From Vibrio sp. RE86 (GTDB lineage Bacteria; Pseudomonadota; Gammaproteobacteria; Enterobacterales; Vibrionaceae): a stretch of DNA of 64,000 nucleotides. Below the pieces are notes generated by a model, which made no database searches, was not told the origin of the DNA, and saw only the letters and a program-made list of their open reading frames with translations. The position numbers and the translations under genes are program-made. Positions 62,149-64,000 of the stretch are shown here, piece after piece (the first letter of the stretch is position 1; each line of letters opens with the position of its first letter). Location: the NCBI RefSeq assembly GCF_013114545.1, contig NZ_VTXI01000002.1, positions 186,001 through 250,000 on the forward strand. Direction: 5' to 3'.

Positions 62149-64000
62149 TGACCAACTTAGCACCGCTACAAGTGTCCGATAGTGTTAAGGCCTGGGTATG
62201 TAGTAAGCATTGGTTATTTGTTTTAGCCATGCTGCTCTATTTGGCCCTAGAGTCGAGCTTTCATGCAATACTGACATCGACAGTTATTGATCCCGCGGCA
62301 AGTATTGCTGATATTCAAAGAGTCGAAATATATGGGCGTCTAATTTCTGGTTTTGGTTCTGGCCTTCTAATGACTCGCTTTATTCTTACGAAACTTCCTA
62401 ACTCTTTGAATCGTTTTGTTAAAGTATTGATCTTCTCTACCATATTTTTAGCCGTTTATTTCGGTCAAAAAGCGTTAGTAGAGCACTTTTTGATTGAACC
62501 TAGTTCGGCTGAAGTACGCAGAGATGCACTTTTAGTGAATACGGTAAAAACAGGTCTATACAACCAAGATTTGCTGACTAAATCACTCACCTTTAGTGAC
62601 TCTGTTAAAGAGGATGTGGAGCAAAAAGTCATGCTGTCTCTGCTATCTGCAGGCTTTTTATACAACGAGAATTTTAAAGATAGCGCAATGAATCAACTTC
62701 AGTCGATCCTGTTGTCGATTGCGAGTAGCAGATATACCTCTGTGTTTCATTCTGAGATTCTCCCTAAATTTGACAGCAGTGGACATGATGTCAACGCACT
62801 GTTTAGTGATTATGGGCACGCACACAAAGAGAGGGATAATAACCTTAAAGATTCGGTGATCAAACGGAAATGGAGACAGATCTATGATGAAGCGAGCACG
62901 GAATACGTGAGGAAAGATATCCTTACTCAATTGGAAAATGCTGGGTATTCATTACGAAACAGACGAGTTAAACGAGAGTACGAAGCTAATGTCGATCGCA
63001 GCTTAGTTGAGTTACAACGTTATGCGAACGAGAATGGCAATAGCAAGCTTACTCGCGGCTCTGCCAAAAGGTTTATTCAACAAGCTCAACAGCCATACTC
63101 AGATCTCAATCGAAAGCTGCAAGAAGAATTAGATCTTCCAAAGGGTTCATTTCAGTTAGACCCTCCTTATGTCGCTCGTGCATGGTTGAAGCATGCGATA
63201 ATCACTGGCTTTGAGGCGGAGTTAAATAGCAAACTCTCACAAAGCGGCATTACTAGAATGAAGCCCAACATTCGACGCTTTAGTGAGTTTGAAAAGCATC
63301 CCGATATACAGGACAAAGCGCGCGAAGCTTTGGGGGAGTATTACGTGAAAGGGTTTAGTTTTAACTGGAGTGATGCTCAGCTGTATACATCAATAAGGGA
63401 AACTTTCATTGATAGGCAAGTCACGTCAATGCGCAACAACATAGAAGGCGAACTCTCTTCATTTAAGGATGGGGGGGAACTTGAAAACGCCGGTAAAGAT
63501 GCACTAAGAGCTATCTTAATTCCATGTATTGCGTTGGTGCTATCGGTCATATTATCAGTCACGTCAGTGGTTAAACTGGTATCAATGGCACTTGTCGGGT
63601 TGTCTGATGCTATCAGTAAACGTATTCGCGTCTCGCGTGATTTCAGTTTAAAAAGTCAGTTCCTACAAGAAGTGATGTTGTTGGTTAAGCCTCTGATTAT
63701 CCTAGTTGTTGTACTCATCGTTCTCAATGCTCCTTTGATCATTGGTTGGCATGAAGAAGTGCAATCAATACTGTCGAGGTACTCGCCAATTACCTATAAC
63801 TTCGTGAATGCCTTAACCCCGCTAATTCACGCGATGTTAGTGTTTGTTGATAGGATTTTCTATTGGTGCGTAGGGGGCTATCTTCTGTACTGCCTGTTTC
63901 AATATGTTAGGAGCTACCAAGACATTAAAAAGCATGGGGATAGATGGCGGCGTACACCGACTAGAATTCTCAATCTAAGAACGTCACTTAGACTTTCATG
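62148..64000 (+). CDS. Large unrecognised membrane protein, partial
   Basis: 617 codons visible and no stop before the window edge. N-terminal hydrophobic segments (LFVLAMLLYLALESSF; SGFGSGLLMTRFI; VLIFSTIFLAVYF) are followed by about 350 residues of mainly helical, charged, soluble region (about residues 105-450). At least three more hydrophobic segments follow (AILIPCIALVLSVILSVTSVV; VKPLIILVVVLIVLNAPLIIGW; IFYWCVGGYLLYCLFQYV). The large domain is predicted to face the periplasm or cytoplasm between two membrane bundles. Translation is coupled to the lipoprotein gene (TAATG). No family recognised. Confidence 0.7.
   Translation, partial: MTNLAPLQVSDSVKAWVCSKHWLFVLAMLLYLALESSFHAILTSTVIDPAASIADIQRVEIYGRLISGFGSGLLMTRFILTKLPNSLNRFVKVLIFSTIFLAVYFGQKALVEHFLIEPSSAEVRRDALLVNTVKTGLYNQDLLTKSLTFSDSVKEDVEQKVMLSLLSAGFLYNENFKDSAMNQLQSILLSIASSRYTSVFHSEILPKFDSSGHDVNALFSDYGHAHKERDNNLKDSVIKRKWRQIYDEASTEYVRKDILTQLENAGYSLRNRRVKREYEANVDRSLVELQRYANENGNSKLTRGSAKRFIQQAQQPYSDLNRKLQEELDLPKGSFQLDPPYVARAWLKHAIITGFEAELNSKLSQSGITRMKPNIRRFSEFEKHPDIQDKAREALGEYYVKGFSFNWSDAQLYTSIRETFIDRQVTSMRNNIEGELSSFKDGGELENAGKDALRAILIPCIALVLSVILSVTSVVKLVSMALVGLSDAISKRIRVSRDFSLKSQFLQEVMLLVKPLIILVVVLIVLNAPLIIGWHEEVQSILSRYSPITYNFVNALTPLIHAMLVFVDRIFYWCVGGYLLYCLFQYVRSYQDIKKHGDRWRRTPTRILNLRTSLRLS

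Noticed and set aside
61932..62230. Minus-strand open frames opposite the lipoprotein and start of the last gene
   Set aside because: They are shadows of well-supported plus-strand genes, with no ribosome binding site and no recognisable protein.

Overview
This window looks like part of a Vibrio genome, probably the second chromosome. The 172-residue Hcp, the malP-malQ-glgB glycogen/maltodextrin block, a chitin-active LPMO and many small Vibrio-type families (DUF3081-, DUF2999- and DUF413-like) all point there. This is inferred from protein character only; no search was run.

Layout. (1) 1-4773: end of a maltodextrin/glycogen phosphorylase, then malQ and glgB, each followed by an intrinsic terminator. 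(2) 4847-15123: mixed housekeeping and accessory genes: a START-domain protein, ArfB, a TPR-GAF-GGDEF cyclase, a TetR-like regulator with a surface-antigen barrel and a secreted protein linked by a shared operator-like 13-mer, a proline iminopeptidase, a type B chloramphenicol acetyltransferase, a DUF2867-like protein and a pirin. (3) 15280-33347: a complete aryl polyene (APE) pigment cluster. Seventeen tightly overlapping minus-strand genes (ape-type ketosynthases, ketoreductase, dehydratases, carrier proteins, AMP-ligase, thioesterase, ammonia-lyase, acyl/glycosyltransferases and an LolA/MMPL/lipoprotein export set) face a plus-strand trio: lipoprotein, O-methyltransferase and FAD-dependent halogenase-like enzyme. 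(4) 33449-42337: small genes, a VOC protein behind a SoxR/MerR-type promoter, a chitin-binding LPMO, the divergent maoP/hdfR pair, a MarR regulator with an asymmetric heterodimeric ABC exporter, and a YcdX-type PHP phosphatase. (5) 42370-46379: an auxiliary type VI secretion module, hcp - vgrG with a C-terminal peptidoglycan-hydrolase-like domain - lipoprotein immunity candidate. (6) 46560-57955: transporters, acetyltransferase, AraC and LacI regulators, a threonine-aldolase-like enzyme, and an SSS / MFS / double SnoaL-like / LacI locus whose divergent promoter region carries two CRP-type sites. (7) 57956-64000: a long AT-rich spacer, then a plus-strand run of six unrecognised genes, mostly membrane or lipid-anchored, running off the window edge.

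How the parts work together. The APE block encodes starter-unit activation, a type II polyene synthase, tailoring, lipid/sugar attachment and export to the outer membrane. The T6SS module delivers a wall-degrading VgrG and protects the producer. Several transporter genes have a recognisable regulator or operator beside them. The least explained region is the membrane-protein operon at 58608-64000, the best candidate here for an undescribed system. No tRNA, rRNA, CRISPR array or insertion sequence was seen.
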